Source: an uncultured Oscillospiraceae bacterium
GTDB lineage: Bacteria; Bacillota; Clostridia; Oscillospirales; Acutalibacteraceae
Assembly (NCBI GenBank): GCA_902492895.1
Contig: CABUNG010000025.1
Span: 1-42,252 of the forward strand
Direction: 5' to 3'
Length of the DNA: 42,252 nucleotides
The notes beneath the pieces are model-generated. The model was not told where the DNA came from, searched no databases, and saw nothing but the letters and a program-made list of their open reading frames with translations. Below are positions 1-7,316 of this stretch, piece by piece (positions within the stretch are counted from its first letter, which is position 1; each line of letters starts with the position of its first letter). The position numbers and the translations under genes were made by a program.

Positions 1-89
1 ATCGTCAAAACACGCGGGGCCATATCCGGAGGATATGAGCGGGGGCCGGTCCAAAACGACGCGGGAATCGGAAACGGGTTGGGACCGGC

Positions 90-1157
90 CTATTGAAAAT
101 AAGCACGGTTATAGCGGCAGGCCGCGTCTCCCGGCTTGAAGCTTTCCGCCCGTTCGTTATAGGCGGCAGCCTTGTCGCGTTCCCCGAGCCGGTCGTAGCA
201 GATGCACAGCTGGATACAGGGAATATATCCGCTGCAGTCGGGAGAGACGAAGGCGCCGCTTTTGGGATCGGAGTGACGGGTCAGGGCCAGTTCATACCAG
301 AAAACAGCCGTGTGCACCTGCCCATGATCCAGAAAATGCCGGCCCAGGTCGCAGCAGGTCTCGGCCCGCGGCGCGTCATAAGCCAGGCTGCGCAGCAGCG
401 CGGCGAGCGCATCCCGGTCACGGCCCATGGCGTCGAAACAGTAGGACATCTGACGGCAGGCGTCGATATTGTTTTCCACCCAGCCCCGGCCCTCATTCAA
501 AAAAGCATCGAAAACTCGCACGGCGTCTTCGTATCGCTTATGGTAATAGAGTTCGCGCGCGTAATAAAATTGTTCCCTGGGGGACAGGATTTTCCCCTCT
601 TGCAGGATTTTCTCAAAGATCCGGAGATTTCGGTCGGGATCTCCGGCGTGGAGCTTGCGGTGAGAGACGGCGGCCTCGCCATAGACGATACGCCCGGACG
701 CCTCCACTACCTCATGGATGGCACCAACCCAGCGGAAGGACGGCACGTTACGGATGAGCCGTTCCCGGTAATAGGAAAAGGCGGCGCGGCCCTGATCGTC
801 AAAGGCCGTGTGATAGGGCAGCATGACGACGTCGGTTTCGGCCGGCAGGGTGCGTTTCAGTTCCAGAAAACGCGCCCGGTCCTCCTCCTCGATCACATCG
901 TCCGCATCCAGCCAAAGACAGTACGCCTTGGTAGCATGGGAAAAAGAGGCGTTGCGGGCGGCTGAAAAATCGTCTATCCATGCAAAATCGAACACCTTAT
1001 CGGTATAGCGCCGGGCGATATCTTTGGTGGCGTCGGTGGATCCGGTGTCCACGATCACGATTTCGTCCGCGATGTCCCGCGCGCTGTCGAGGCAGCGGGC
1101 CAGAACGTCCTCTTCATTTTTGACAATCATACACAGGCTGATGGTGCACATATCCAT
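90..1157 (-). CDS. Family 2 glycosyltransferase with TPR-like C-terminal half
   Basis: A 355-residue protein. The N-terminal ~200 residues are a GT-A fold of family 2: the opening strand reads ISLCMIVKNEE, followed by IVDTGSTD and the nucleotide-sugar/metal motif WLDADD near residue 85. The second half carries repeated aromatic/alanine helices (FYYARELYYHKRYEDAV and similar) that look like TPR repeats. This architecture is common among Firmicutes glycosyltransferases related to SunS, which transfer a sugar from a nucleotide donor to a peptide or polymer; the acceptor here is unknown. GTG at 1160, ATG at 1157 and ATG at 1151 are all possible starts; 1157 is preferred because AAGGAGG lies about 5 bases upstream. 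No leader peptide or bacteriocin gene is visible beside it. The gene lies downstream of adhE, separated from it by a strong terminator, so it probably has its own promoter. Confidence 0.85.
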   Translation of the reverse strand: MDMCTISLCMIVKNEEDVLARCLDSARDIADEIVIVDTGSTDATKDIARRYTDKVFDFAWIDDFSAARNASFSHATKAYCLWLDADDVIEEEDRARFLELKRTLPAETDVVMLPYHTAFDDQGRAAFSYYRERLIRNVPSFRWVGAIHEVVEASGRIVYGEAAVSHRKLHAGDPDRNLRIFEKILQEGKILSPREQFYYARELYYHKRYEDAVRVFDAFLNEGRGWVENNIDACRQMSYCFDAMGRDRDALAALLRSLAYDAPRAETCCDLGRHFLDHGQVHTAVFWYELALTRHSDPKSGAFVSPDCSGYIPCIQLCICYDRLGERDKAAAYNERAESFKPGDAACRYNRAYFQ

Positions 1158-1227
1158 CACATCCTCCTTCGGTCATATAAGGGTCTCGTCCCATCTTATG
1201 CGGGACGGGGCCGAAGGGGACCGCATC

Positions 1228-1266
1228 AAAAAAACAAGAAGCGCACCCTGCGGTGCGCTTCTTGTT
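1228..1266 (-). terminator. Rho-independent terminator of adhE
   Basis: Read on the minus strand, the 15-base arms AACAAGAAGCGCACC and its complement enclose a four-base loop and are followed by seven T residues. It lies about 30 bases after the adhE stop codon. Confidence 0.9.
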
Positions 1267-1292
1267 GGGGAATGGGAAGAATTTTTTGTGGC

Positions 1293-3908
1293 TTATTTGC
1301 CGTAGTAGGCTTTCAGATAGAGCTCCTTGATCTCGCTCATGAGCGGATAGCGGGGGTTGGCGCCGGTGCACTGATCGTCGAAGGCGTTTTCGACCATCTC
1401 GTCGAGGGTATCGAGGAAGGCCTTTTCATCGATGCCGTATTCCCGAATGCTCTTTTTGATGCCGACCTTTTCCTTGAGGTCTTCGATCGCGGCCAGGAAC
1501 TTCTCGAACGTATCCTGATCGTTCTTGCCGACGATGCCGCAGTACCGCGCGCATTCCGCATAGCGGGCGAGGGTGTGGGGATAGGCATACTGCGGGAAGG
1601 TGCCCATTTTGGTGGGAGTCTCGGACGCGTTGTAGCGCATGACGTCGGTTAAGATCAGGGCGTTGGCAACGCCGTGGGGCAGGTGGTGATAGGCGCCCAG
1701 CTTATGCGCCATCGAGTGGTTGAGGCCGAGGAAGGCGTTGGCGAACGCCATACCCGCCATGCAGGCCGCATCGGCCATCTTCTGACGGGCGATCGGATCC
1801 TTCGCGCCGTTCTCATAGGCGGAGGGCAGATAGGTCAGGACGCTCTTCATCGCCTGCAGGGCGAGACCGTCGGTGTAATCGCTTGCCATAACCGAGACAT
1901 AGGCTTCCAGGGCGTGGGTCAGGACATCGACGCCCGAGGCGCTCGTCAGACCCTTCGGCTGATTCATCATGTTGTCCGCGTCGACGATCGCCATGTTGGG
2001 CAGCAGCTGGTAATCCGCGAGCGGATATTTGACGCCGCTGGTTTCATCGGTGATGATGGCGAAGGGGGTCACCTCGGATCCCGTACCGGACGAGGTCGGC
2101 ACCGCAACGAAGTACGCCTTTTTGCCCATCTCCGGGAAGGTGTAGACTCTCTTGCGGATATCCATGAAGTCCATGGCCATATCGGCGAAGTTCACTTCCG
2201 GATGCTCATAGAGCACCCACATGACCTTGCCGGCATCCATCGCGGAACCGCCGCCGAGGGCGATGATCACATCGGGCTCAAAGGCGCGCATGGCCGCGGC
2301 GCCCTGGTTGGCGCAGGCGAGGGTGGGATCGGGCGCGACTTCATAGAAGCAGGTGTGCTGGATGCCCATCTGGTCGAGTTTTTCTTCGATGGGGGTGACG
2401 TAGCCGTTTTTGTAGAGGAAGGAGTCGGTGACGATGAAGGCCTTTTTCTTGTGCATGATGGTTCCGAGCTCATCGAGCGCGACCGGCATGCAGCCTTTTT
2501 TGAAGTAGACCTTTTCAGGCGCACGGAACCACAGCATGTTCTCTCTCCTCTCGGCCACGGTCTTGATATTGAGCAGATGCTTGACCCCCACGTTTTCGGA
2601 AACCGAGTTGCCGCCCCAGGAGCCGCAGCCCAGCGTCAGGGAGGGGGCGAGACTAAAGTTGTACAGGTCGCCGATACCGCCCTGAGAGGAGGGGGTGTTG
2701 ATGAGGATGCGGCAGGTCTTCATAGCCGCGGCAAAGCGGTCGATCTTCTCTTTTTCGTTCACCGGGTCCACATACAGGGACGAGGTGTGGCCATAGCCGC
2801 CGTCAGCGATCAGCTGCTCCGCCTTGGCCACGGCATCGTCAAAGTTTTTGGCTTTGTACATGGCCAGAACCGGGGACAGCTTTTCGTGCGCGAATTCTTC
2901 CTCGATGTCCACGCTATCGACCTCGCCGATGAGGATTTTGGTCTCCTCCGGCACCTTCACGTCGGCGAGAGCGGCGATGGTGTGGGCCTTCTGGCCGACG
3001 ATCTTCGCGTTCAGGGCGCCGTTGATGAGGATGGTCTTGCGGACCTTCTCGGTTTCTTCCGGATTCAGGAAATAGCAGCCGCGGGCGGCAAATTCCTTCT
3101 TCGCGGCGGCATAGACCTTCTCATGGACGATAACCGACTGCTCGGAGGCGCAGATCATGCCGTTGTCGAAGGTTTTGGAATGAATGATGGAGTTGACGGC
3201 CAGCAGGATGTCCGCGGTGTCGTCGATGATGGCGGGGGTGTTGCCCGCGCCGACGCCCAGAGCGGGTTTGCCGGAGGAATAGGCCGCCTTGACCATGCCG
3301 GGGCCGCCGGTGGCGAGGATGATGTCCGCTTCCTTCATGACGGCGTTGGTCAGCTCCAGGGAGGGGACGTCGATCCAGGCGATGATGTTTTCAGGGGCGC
3401 CGGCCGCCACCGCCGCCTCCAGAACCACGCGCGCCGCTTCGATCGTGCACTTTTTGGCGCGGGGATGAGGGCTGATGATGATGCCGTTGCGGGTTTTGAG
3501 AGAAATCAGGGTTTTGAAAATCGCGGTCGAGGTGGGGTTGGTGGTGGGGATGACCGCAGCGACGACGCCGATGGGCTCGGCGATCTTCTGGATCCCATAA
3601 GCGGGATCGCTTTCGAGCACGCCGCAGGTTTTGGTATCTTTATATTGGTTGTAGATATACTCGGCAGCATAGTGGTTTTTGATGACCTTGTCCTCCACCA
3701 CGCCCATGCCGGTTTCCGCCACCGCCATTTTGGCGAGCGGAATGCGCTGCCGGTTGGCGGCCATCGCCGCGGCATAGAAAATACGGTCCACCTGCTCTTG
3801 CGTAAAGGTGGAGAAGAGCCGCTGCGCCTCCCGCACCTGCCGCAGCTTCTCGTTCAGAGCGTCGAGGCTGTCCACGAGAACGACGGCCTTTTTGTCCTTT
3901 TTCTCCAT
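1293..3908 (-). CDS. adhE: Bifunctional acetaldehyde-CoA/alcohol dehydrogenase AdhE
   Basis: 871 residues, the usual length of AdhE. It reduces acetyl-CoA to acetaldehyde and then ethanol, oxidising two NADH, in the cytoplasm, where the family forms spirosome filaments. Residues 1 to about 440 are the CoA-acylating aldehyde dehydrogenase: PTTNPTSTAIFKTL near 121-134 and the catalytic cysteine at about 253 in FDNGMICASE. Residues from about 455 on are the iron-type alcohol dehydrogenase, with GGGSAMDAGK for NAD binding and the metal histidines in DVLTHALEAY and HSMAHKLGAYHHLPHG. The frame is open to a codon 15 residues further upstream, but ATG at 3908 has GGGAGG nine bases upstream and starts like the family (MEKKDKKAVVLVDSLDALNEKL). 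Upstream are a consensus sigma-A promoter and a Rex-type operator, so expression should rise when the NADH/NAD ratio is high. A strong terminator follows. Monocistronic. Confidence 0.97.
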   Translation of the reverse strand: MEKKDKKAVVLVDSLDALNEKLRQVREAQRLFSTFTQEQVDRIFYAAAMAANRQRIPLAKMAVAETGMGVVEDKVIKNHYAAEYIYNQYKDTKTCGVLESDPAYGIQKIAEPIGVVAAVIPTTNPTSTAIFKTLISLKTRNGIIISPHPRAKKCTIEAARVVLEAAVAAGAPENIIAWIDVPSLELTNAVMKEADIILATGGPGMVKAAYSSGKPALGVGAGNTPAIIDDTADILLAVNSIIHSKTFDNGMICASEQSVIVHEKVYAAAKKEFAARGCYFLNPEETEKVRKTILINGALNAKIVGQKAHTIAALADVKVPEETKILIGEVDSVDIEEEFAHEKLSPVLAMYKAKNFDDAVAKAEQLIADGGYGHTSSLYVDPVNEKEKIDRFAAAMKTCRILINTPSSQGGIGDLYNFSLAPSLTLGCGSWGGNSVSENVGVKHLLNIKTVAERRENMLWFRAPEKVYFKKGCMPVALDELGTIMHKKKAFIVTDSFLYKNGYVTPIEEKLDQMGIQHTCFYEVAPDPTLACANQGAAAMRAFEPDVIIALGGGSAMDAGKVMWVLYEHPEVNFADMAMDFMDIRKRVYTFPEMGKKAYFVAVPTSSGTGSEVTPFAIITDETSGVKYPLADYQLLPNMAIVDADNMMNQPKGLTSASGVDVLTHALEAYVSVMASDYTDGLALQAMKSVLTYLPSAYENGAKDPIARQKMADAACMAGMAFANAFLGLNHSMAHKLGAYHHLPHGVANALILTDVMRYNASETPTKMGTFPQYAYPHTLARYAECARYCGIVGKNDQDTFEKFLAAIEDLKEKVGIKKSIREYGIDEKAFLDTLDEMVENAFDDQCTGANPRYPLMSEIKELYLKAYYGK

Positions 3909-3955
3909 GATCGGGTTCCTCCCATTTTTTCGTTGTAACAATAGCCCACACACAA

Positions 3956-3973
3956 TTGTTATTTTTTTAACAA
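3956..3973 (-). promoter_or_regulatory. Rex-type redox operator of adhE
   Basis: On the minus strand the site reads TTGTTAAAAAAATAACAA. It has six-base perfect arms TTGTTA/TAACAA and differs by one base from the clostridial Rex consensus TTGTTAAnnnnTTAACAA. It begins four bases after the -10 box, so a bound repressor would cover the predicted start of transcription. Rex leaves its site when NADH is high. A looser half-site-like TTGTAACAA lies at 3933-3941. Confidence 0.82.
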
Positions 3974-3977
3974 CTTA

Positions 3978-4006
3978 ATTATACGGCATCTGCCCCCTTC
4001 TGTCAA
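3978..4006 (-). promoter_or_regulatory. Consensus sigma-A promoter of adhE
   Basis: On the minus strand, -35 TTGACA (4006-4001) and -10 TATAAT (3983-3978) both match the consensus perfectly, with a 17-base spacer. The predicted start near 3971 lies inside the Rex-type operator and leaves a leader of about 60 bases. A perfect promoter needs a repressor, which fits the operator. Confidence 0.92.
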
Positions 4007-4449
4007 GACCGGTATATTCACGGTTTTCACCAAGCCAGACCCTCTATTTGTATATAGTTCCTCCAAATCCGACGGTTTTCAAGGTGGCCTGTATACCGTA
4101 GGCATTTTTGAAAACCGGTTTTCCTCCATTTGGAGACGAATCGAGGCCCGTTATAAACAGGGCTGGTTCAGGTAAATCGGCTATTGACGTTCCTCAAAAG
4201 AAAACGAGAGCAGGCCGGTCACATCAACTATATAGCAGCGGTATCCGGGTCCGGACACCACCAATATCCTTCGAATGTAGGTCCGGGAGACTTTTTGCCT
4301 AGTTCGGTATTCCGAACGATCCTATTGGGGCGCAGGGCTTTTAGGCGAAAGCCCCGGCAAAAGAAGGCGGCCCGCGGGCCAAATCTGTATCTAAGGTGTT
4401 TACATGCGCTAATAGCCGCGCCAGGCGCATGCGTGCGCCTTGGCACATC
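4007..4449. other. Gene-poor gap with several dyads
   Basis: I see no convincing gene in this stretch; the open frames lack ribosome binding sites and recognisable products. It holds a nested inverted repeat (4061-4135, listed separately). It also contains CGGTTTTC three times (4021, 4073, 4116), a hairpin GTTCGG-TATT-CCGAAC near 4301-4316, GGGCTTT/AAAGCCC near 4334-4353, the palindrome GGCCCGCGGGCC near 4368-4379 and GGCGCA-TGCG-TGCGCC near 4424-4439. It may be an untranslated RNA or a decayed region. Confidence 0.5.
4061..4135. repeat. Nested inverted repeat, possible structured RNA or small element
   Basis: Three nested inverted repeats share one axis: CTCCAAAT 4061-4068 with ATTTGGAG 4128-4135; CGGTTTTCAA 4073-4082 with TTGAAAACCG 4108-4117; and GCCT 4087-4090 with AGGC 4100-4103. 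The inner stems are separated by balanced four-base internal loops. A separate 14-base palindrome, GAAAACCGGTTTTC, lies at 4110-4123. No T-run follows on either strand, so this is not an ordinary terminator. Confidence 0.6.
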
Positions 4450-4483
4450 CAAAAACAAGGCGGGTTCCCGGAAGGAACCCGCC
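4450..4483 (-). terminator. Terminator of the APH-like gene
   Basis: On the minus strand GGCGGGTTCC pairs with GGAACCCGCC around a short loop, followed by TTGTTTTT. It lies about 20 bases beyond the stop codon of the APH-like gene. Confidence 0.85.
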
Positions 4484-4502
4484 CCGTATGGAGAGAGACC
4501 GC

Positions 4503-5249
4503 TTATTCGTAAGCGACGACATCCAGCCATTTCATCAGGAAATCCTTTTCTTCAGGGAGACCCTCGGTCAGACGGGCGGCCGCCACGATGGGCAGCCAAT
4601 CCTGCACGTATTTTTTGCTGGTGTTCGTCTTCTCGCAGAAGAGATTCAGATATTTTTCCGCGATTTCAGGCATTTTCAGGCAAAGGAGCAGATAGGTCCG
4701 GCCAACGTCCGCGCTCGCGTTGCCCTGGCGGGCGGCGACCCAGTCGACGACGTAGGTGCCCTTGTCGCTCAGGATGATGTTTTCCGGCATGAAGTTGCCG
4801 TGGCAGAGCTTGACGTGTTTGGGCATGCTGTCCAGCCGGGTGAGGAGTTCGTATTTTTTGACATCGTCGATGCAGTCGAGCGAATTGATCAGCCGGTTCA
4901 GCTTGTCTTTGAGCTTGCTGAGCTTGGGCGTGCTCTTGGAGTGGATTTCCAGCTGGATATCCAGCATCTGCTCGATGTATTGATCGAGATTGGCCGGATC
5001 GTTTTTCATCCGGTCGGCCAGGGTTTCGCCTTCGATGCAGTCCATATGGATGGCCCAGCGGTTGCCGATGACCGACACCTCGTGGATCACCGGGACGCGC
5101 AGGCCGGTCGCTTCGACGCGGGAATGGGTCAGCGCCTCATACAGTGCGGCGGTCTTGGCTGTGCCTTCTTTAAACAGCTTCACGGCCATATTGCCGACTT
5201 TGTAGATATCAACGGTATCGCTGGTGGAGATTAAATTGTTCAGTTCCAT
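4503..5249 (-). CDS. APH-family phosphotransferase-like protein with an altered catalytic loop
   Basis: 248 residues with the fold signature of the aminoglycoside/choline phosphotransferase superfamily. The N-lobe has KVGNMAVKLF, where the lysine would bind ATP. The catalytic-loop equivalent is LCHGNFMPENII, and the metal-binding segment is YVVDWVAARQGN followed by ADVGRTYLLL. In active family members the loop reads HGD; here the aspartate codon is AAC (Asn), read directly on the minus strand, so the catalytic base seems to be missing. The protein may be a pseudokinase or a divergent enzyme. A resistance function should not be assumed; most such proteins in Clostridia are of unknown substrate. 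The frame extends further upstream, but ATG at 5249 fits the family and has GGGAG about ten bases before it. It is preceded by a good promoter and followed by a terminator, so it stands alone. Confidence 0.8.
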   Translation of the reverse strand: MELNNLISTSDTVDIYKVGNMAVKLFKEGTAKTAALYEALTHSRVEATGLRVPVIHEVSVIGNRWAIHMDCIEGETLADRMKNDPANLDQYIEQMLDIQLEIHSKSTPKLSKLKDKLNRLINSLDCIDDVKKYELLTRLDSMPKHVKLCHGNFMPENIILSDKGTYVVDWVAARQGNASADVGRTYLLLCLKMPEIAEKYLNLFCEKTNTSKKYVQDWLPIVAAARLTEGLPEEKDFLMKWLDVVAYE

Positions 5250-5322
5250 CTTGGGTTGACTCCCTTCGCGGCTGCGGATCGCGCATCCATTGTATTCGGA
5301 TAAACGGGAATTATCCATCCAT

Positions 5323-5350
5323 ATTATACAACATAGGGCGGTAATGTAAA
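5323..5350 (-). promoter_or_regulatory. Promoter of the APH-like gene
   Basis: On the minus strand, TTTACA (5350-5345), a 16-base spacer and TATAAT (5328-5323). The start codon lies about 65 bases beyond the predicted start of transcription. The promoter is flanked by an inverted repeat, ATCCATCC at 5313-5320 and GGATGGAT at 5388-5395, that could be a regulator site. Confidence 0.75.
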
Positions 5351-5537
5351 GGGGTTTTTGTGACGAATTCGTAAATTTGTCCAATTTGGATGGATTTTTG
5401 TCTGTTTTTTATATCGGGGGCGTGTTCCAGCAATTCCCGCGCGCCCACAGCTTTTTCCGGGGATGACCGGCCATACCGGGCAAACACTACTGACAAACCC
5501 CGCATAAAAACCGAAGGCGGAGAAAGAAGGAGAAACC

Positions 5538-5768
5538 ATGCTGGAAGGCAGTTATCAGTTGGGATTGAGCGATCTGCTCGATCAGAATCTGAGCTGTTAC
5601 GAATATTACTATTCCCTGCCCGAAGAGGTGCAGAAACGGATTGCCAAGCAGGATATCGGCTCGTTTGAGGAGATGCAGGCGTTCGTGGCGGACCTCGGCG
5701 GAGCCCGGATGGAGGCGGAGCCCGAAGAACGCCGCACGGCGCTTGAACGGCCGAGTGCCCTGAACTGA
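5538..5768 (+). CDS. Small acidic protein of unknown function
   Basis: 76 residues, with AAGGAG seven bases before the ATG. The sequence starts MLEGSYQLGLSDLL and contains a tyrosine-rich stretch CYEYYYSLPEEVQKRI, followed by DIGSFEEMQAFVADL. From memory, short proteins with the pattern L.QNL...EYYYSLP..VQ occur in gut Clostridia as unnamed conserved proteins, but I cannot assign a family or function. There is no signal peptide or membrane segment; it is probably a compact helical cytoplasmic protein. It is followed after about 75 bases by the promoter of the HAD gene. Confidence 0.72.
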   Translation: MLEGSYQLGLSDLLDQNLSCYEYYYSLPEEVQKRIAKQDIGSFEEMQAFVADLGGARMEAEPEERRTALERPSALN

Positions 5769-5843
5769 CTGGGACAAAATAGCCGGTTCTGCTGCCGCCG
5801 GATGCCGAATTCTGGACAAAAGGGAAAAACGGCCAGAGGGGCT

Positions 5844-5872
5844 TTGACAGGCGGGCCCTTCCTTGCTACACT
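5844..5872 (+). promoter_or_regulatory. Promoter of the HAD phosphatase gene
   Basis: TTGACA (5844-5849), a 17-base spacer and TACACT (5867-5872). It lies about 30 bases before the start codon, giving a short leader. Confidence 0.72.
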
Positions 5873-5903
5873 GGAGGCAAACCGCTGATAAGGGGGAAGC
5901 ATC

Positions 5904-6704
5904 ATGCCGCCGGTTCGTCTCATCGCCGCCGATATGGACGGCACACTGCTCGATTCCAAAGGCCGCCTGCCGGCCGATTTGTTCCGGATCATCCGGGAGC
6001 TGACCACCCGGGGCATCCGTTTTGTGATCGCGAGCGGACGCCAGTATTATAACCTGGAAGCGAGATTTCATGAGCTTGCCGACCGGCTGACCTTGGCCGG
6101 GGAGAACGGTGCCGCCGTGTTTGAACACGGGAAGCTGCTTTTCTTTGATGAGATGCGCCCGGAGGACGTGCGTTCGCTGATCGCGCAGGGCGCGGAGCTC
6201 CCCGGCGCCGTGCCGGGGCTCTGCGGCGTGGAGGCTGCATATATCGACCGGGACGATCCCGAACTCGAAAAGAATATCCGGCTGTATTACGACCGGCTGG
6301 AGCGAGTGGGGGATTTCCGCGAAGCGCTGGAGAAGGACCGCATCTGCAAGGTGACATTTTACACATCGGATGCGGCCGAGAAAACGGTATATCCGGCTTT
6401 GAGCGGGCAGAACCCCCATCTGAAGGTCGCGCTGTCGGGCGAGCACTGGGTGGACGTGACCAATCCCACGGCCCACAAAGGAAGCGCGATCGCGTTTCTG
6501 CAAAAGCGGGACGGACTCTCCCCCGAGGAGTGCATGGCCTTCGGCGATTATCTCAACGACTGCGAGATGATGCAGGTGTGCGGCCAGAGTTACGGCATGA
6601 AAAACGGCCATCCCGATCTTCTGGCGCTCTGCCGCTGCATAACGGACAAAACCAACGATGAGGACGGCGTATGCGATACGCTGCGCCGGGTTTTCGGCCT
6701 TTGA
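5904..6704 (+). CDS. HAD-superfamily phosphatase, Cof type (HAD-IIB)
   Basis: 266 residues, typical for Cof/YidA-type cytoplasmic phosphatases acting on sugar phosphates or flavin/pyridoxal phosphates. Motif I is IAADMDGTLLDS (residues ~6-17) with the nucleophile and acid/base aspartates. Motif II is VIASGR near residue 40, motif III the lysine in AHKGSAI, and motif IV FGDYLNDCEMM near 213 with the two metal-binding acidic residues. The insertion between motifs II and III is the C2B cap that decides the substrate, which cannot be read from sequence. ATG at 5904 has a purine-rich GGGGGAAG upstream. It is transcribed from its own promoter and ends in a short terminator. Confidence 0.9.
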   Translation: MPPVRLIAADMDGTLLDSKGRLPADLFRIIRELTTRGIRFVIASGRQYYNLEARFHELADRLTLAGENGAAVFEHGKLLFFDEMRPEDVRSLIAQGAELPGAVPGLCGVEAAYIDRDDPELEKNIRLYYDRLERVGDFREALEKDRICKVTFYTSDAAEKTVYPALSGQNPHLKVALSGEHWVDVTNPTAHKGSAIAFLQKRDGLSPEECMAFGDYLNDCEMMQVCGQSYGMKNGHPDLLALCRCITDKTNDEDGVCDTLRRVFGL

Positions 6705-6715
6705 TCCCAATATAG

Positions 6716-6734
6716 AAGAGGCCGCCTCTTTTTT
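6716..6734 (+). terminator. Terminator of the HAD gene
   Basis: AAGAGG, a three-base loop CCG and CCTCTT, followed by TTTT. The stem is only six bases, but it is directly followed by the T-run and separates two convergent genes. Confidence 0.65.
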
Positions 6735-7302
6735 ATGCTTGTAACCGCAGAACGGCCTCCAGCCGGTCCCGGGGGATTTCCCGGATCGGCACGAAGGGGG
6801 CTGGATCGGGATCGTGGGCGGCGATAGCCTTTTCGAACCAGGTGACGTCATGCCAGCGGCCGTTTTTAAATCCGGTTCGGTGATAGGTGCCGAGCGCCTG
6901 GAAGCCCAGGCTTTTGTGCAGCCGTTCGCTTTTGTCGTTCGGCACGGTCACGCCGCCGTAAACGGTCCGGACTCCCTGCAGGCGCAGCAGCCCGATCAGC
7001 GCCGTATACAGGGCCCTGCCGATCCCCTGCGAGGTATAGGCGGGCGCCACATAGACCGACAGTTCGGCGTTCCACTGGTAGGCCTCCCGTTCCATCTGCC
7101 GGTGGGCATAGGCGTAGGCGGCGATTTTGTCGGCCTCTTCGGCGACCAGATACGGGTAGTCCTGCATAACGCCCGCCATCCGGTCCGCGAAGGCGGCTTC
7201 GGAAGGCAGCGTACATTCGAACGTGATGGGGGTGTCGATATACGCTGCATAGATGGCCCGGACCGCGGCGCAGTCGGACGGGCCGGCAAAACGGATGGTC
7301 AT
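6733..7302 (-). CDS. GNAT acetyltransferase, phosphinothricin acetyltransferase-like
   Basis: 189 residues with the pattern of the PAT/Bar subfamily of GNAT enzymes, which move an acetyl group from acetyl-CoA to an amino group of small molecules. Visible are the N-terminal IRFAGPSDCAAVRAIYAAYI, the substrate-site stretch TPITFECTLPSE, the acetyl-CoA pyrophosphate loop TSQGIGRALY near residue 90, and the C-terminal LGFQALGTYHRTGFKNGRWHDV, which is characteristic of this subfamily. Real substrates of chromosomal members are often methionine analogues or amino acids, so resistance is not implied. The ATG lies 14 bases after the stop of the RND permease with GGGAGG inside the permease end, so the two are probably cotranscribed. 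Confidence 0.9.
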   Translation of the reverse strand: MTIRFAGPSDCAAVRAIYAAYIDTPITFECTLPSEAAFADRMAGVMQDYPYLVAEEADKIAAYAYAHRQMEREAYQWNAELSVYVAPAYTSQGIGRALYTALIGLLRLQGVRTVYGGVTVPNDKSERLHKSLGFQALGTYHRTGFKNGRWHDVTWFEKAIAAHDPDPAPFVPIREIPRDRLEAVLRLQA

Positions 7303-7316
7303 GGAGCGGGCCTCCC

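Noticed and set aside
1..89. A terminator for the glycosyltransferase gene at GGCCGGTCC/GGACCGGCC
   Set aside because: The 9-base arms enclose about 26 bases and no T-run follows on the minus strand, so I did not list it as a terminator.
90..1157. A bacteriocin (glycocin) gene cluster around the SunS-like glycosyltransferase
   Set aside because: No precursor peptide, peptidase-containing exporter or oxidoreductase gene is visible next to it in the window.
1674..3938. A 754-codon open frame on the plus strand opposite adhE
   Set aside because: Its composition (Gly/Arg/His/Asp-rich, no domain) is that of an antisense shadow of a GC-rich gene; adhE on the other strand explains the stretch fully.
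4108..4777. Open frames in the adhE/APH gap
   Set aside because: They are low-complexity basic products without start signals; the stretch is better seen as noncoding.
4503..5249. A functional aminoglycoside resistance gene
   Set aside because: The catalytic Asp is replaced by Asn and the family is broad; no resistance context such as an integron or mobile element is present.
5487..6851. A 454-codon minus-strand frame over the HAD gene
   Set aside because: It is the shadow of the HAD phosphatase and its promoter region; no motif or start signal supports it.
6733..7302. A dedicated herbicide (phosphinothricin) resistance gene
   Set aside because: Many chromosomal GNAT proteins carry this subfamily pattern and act on amino-acid analogues; similarity alone does not show the substrate.
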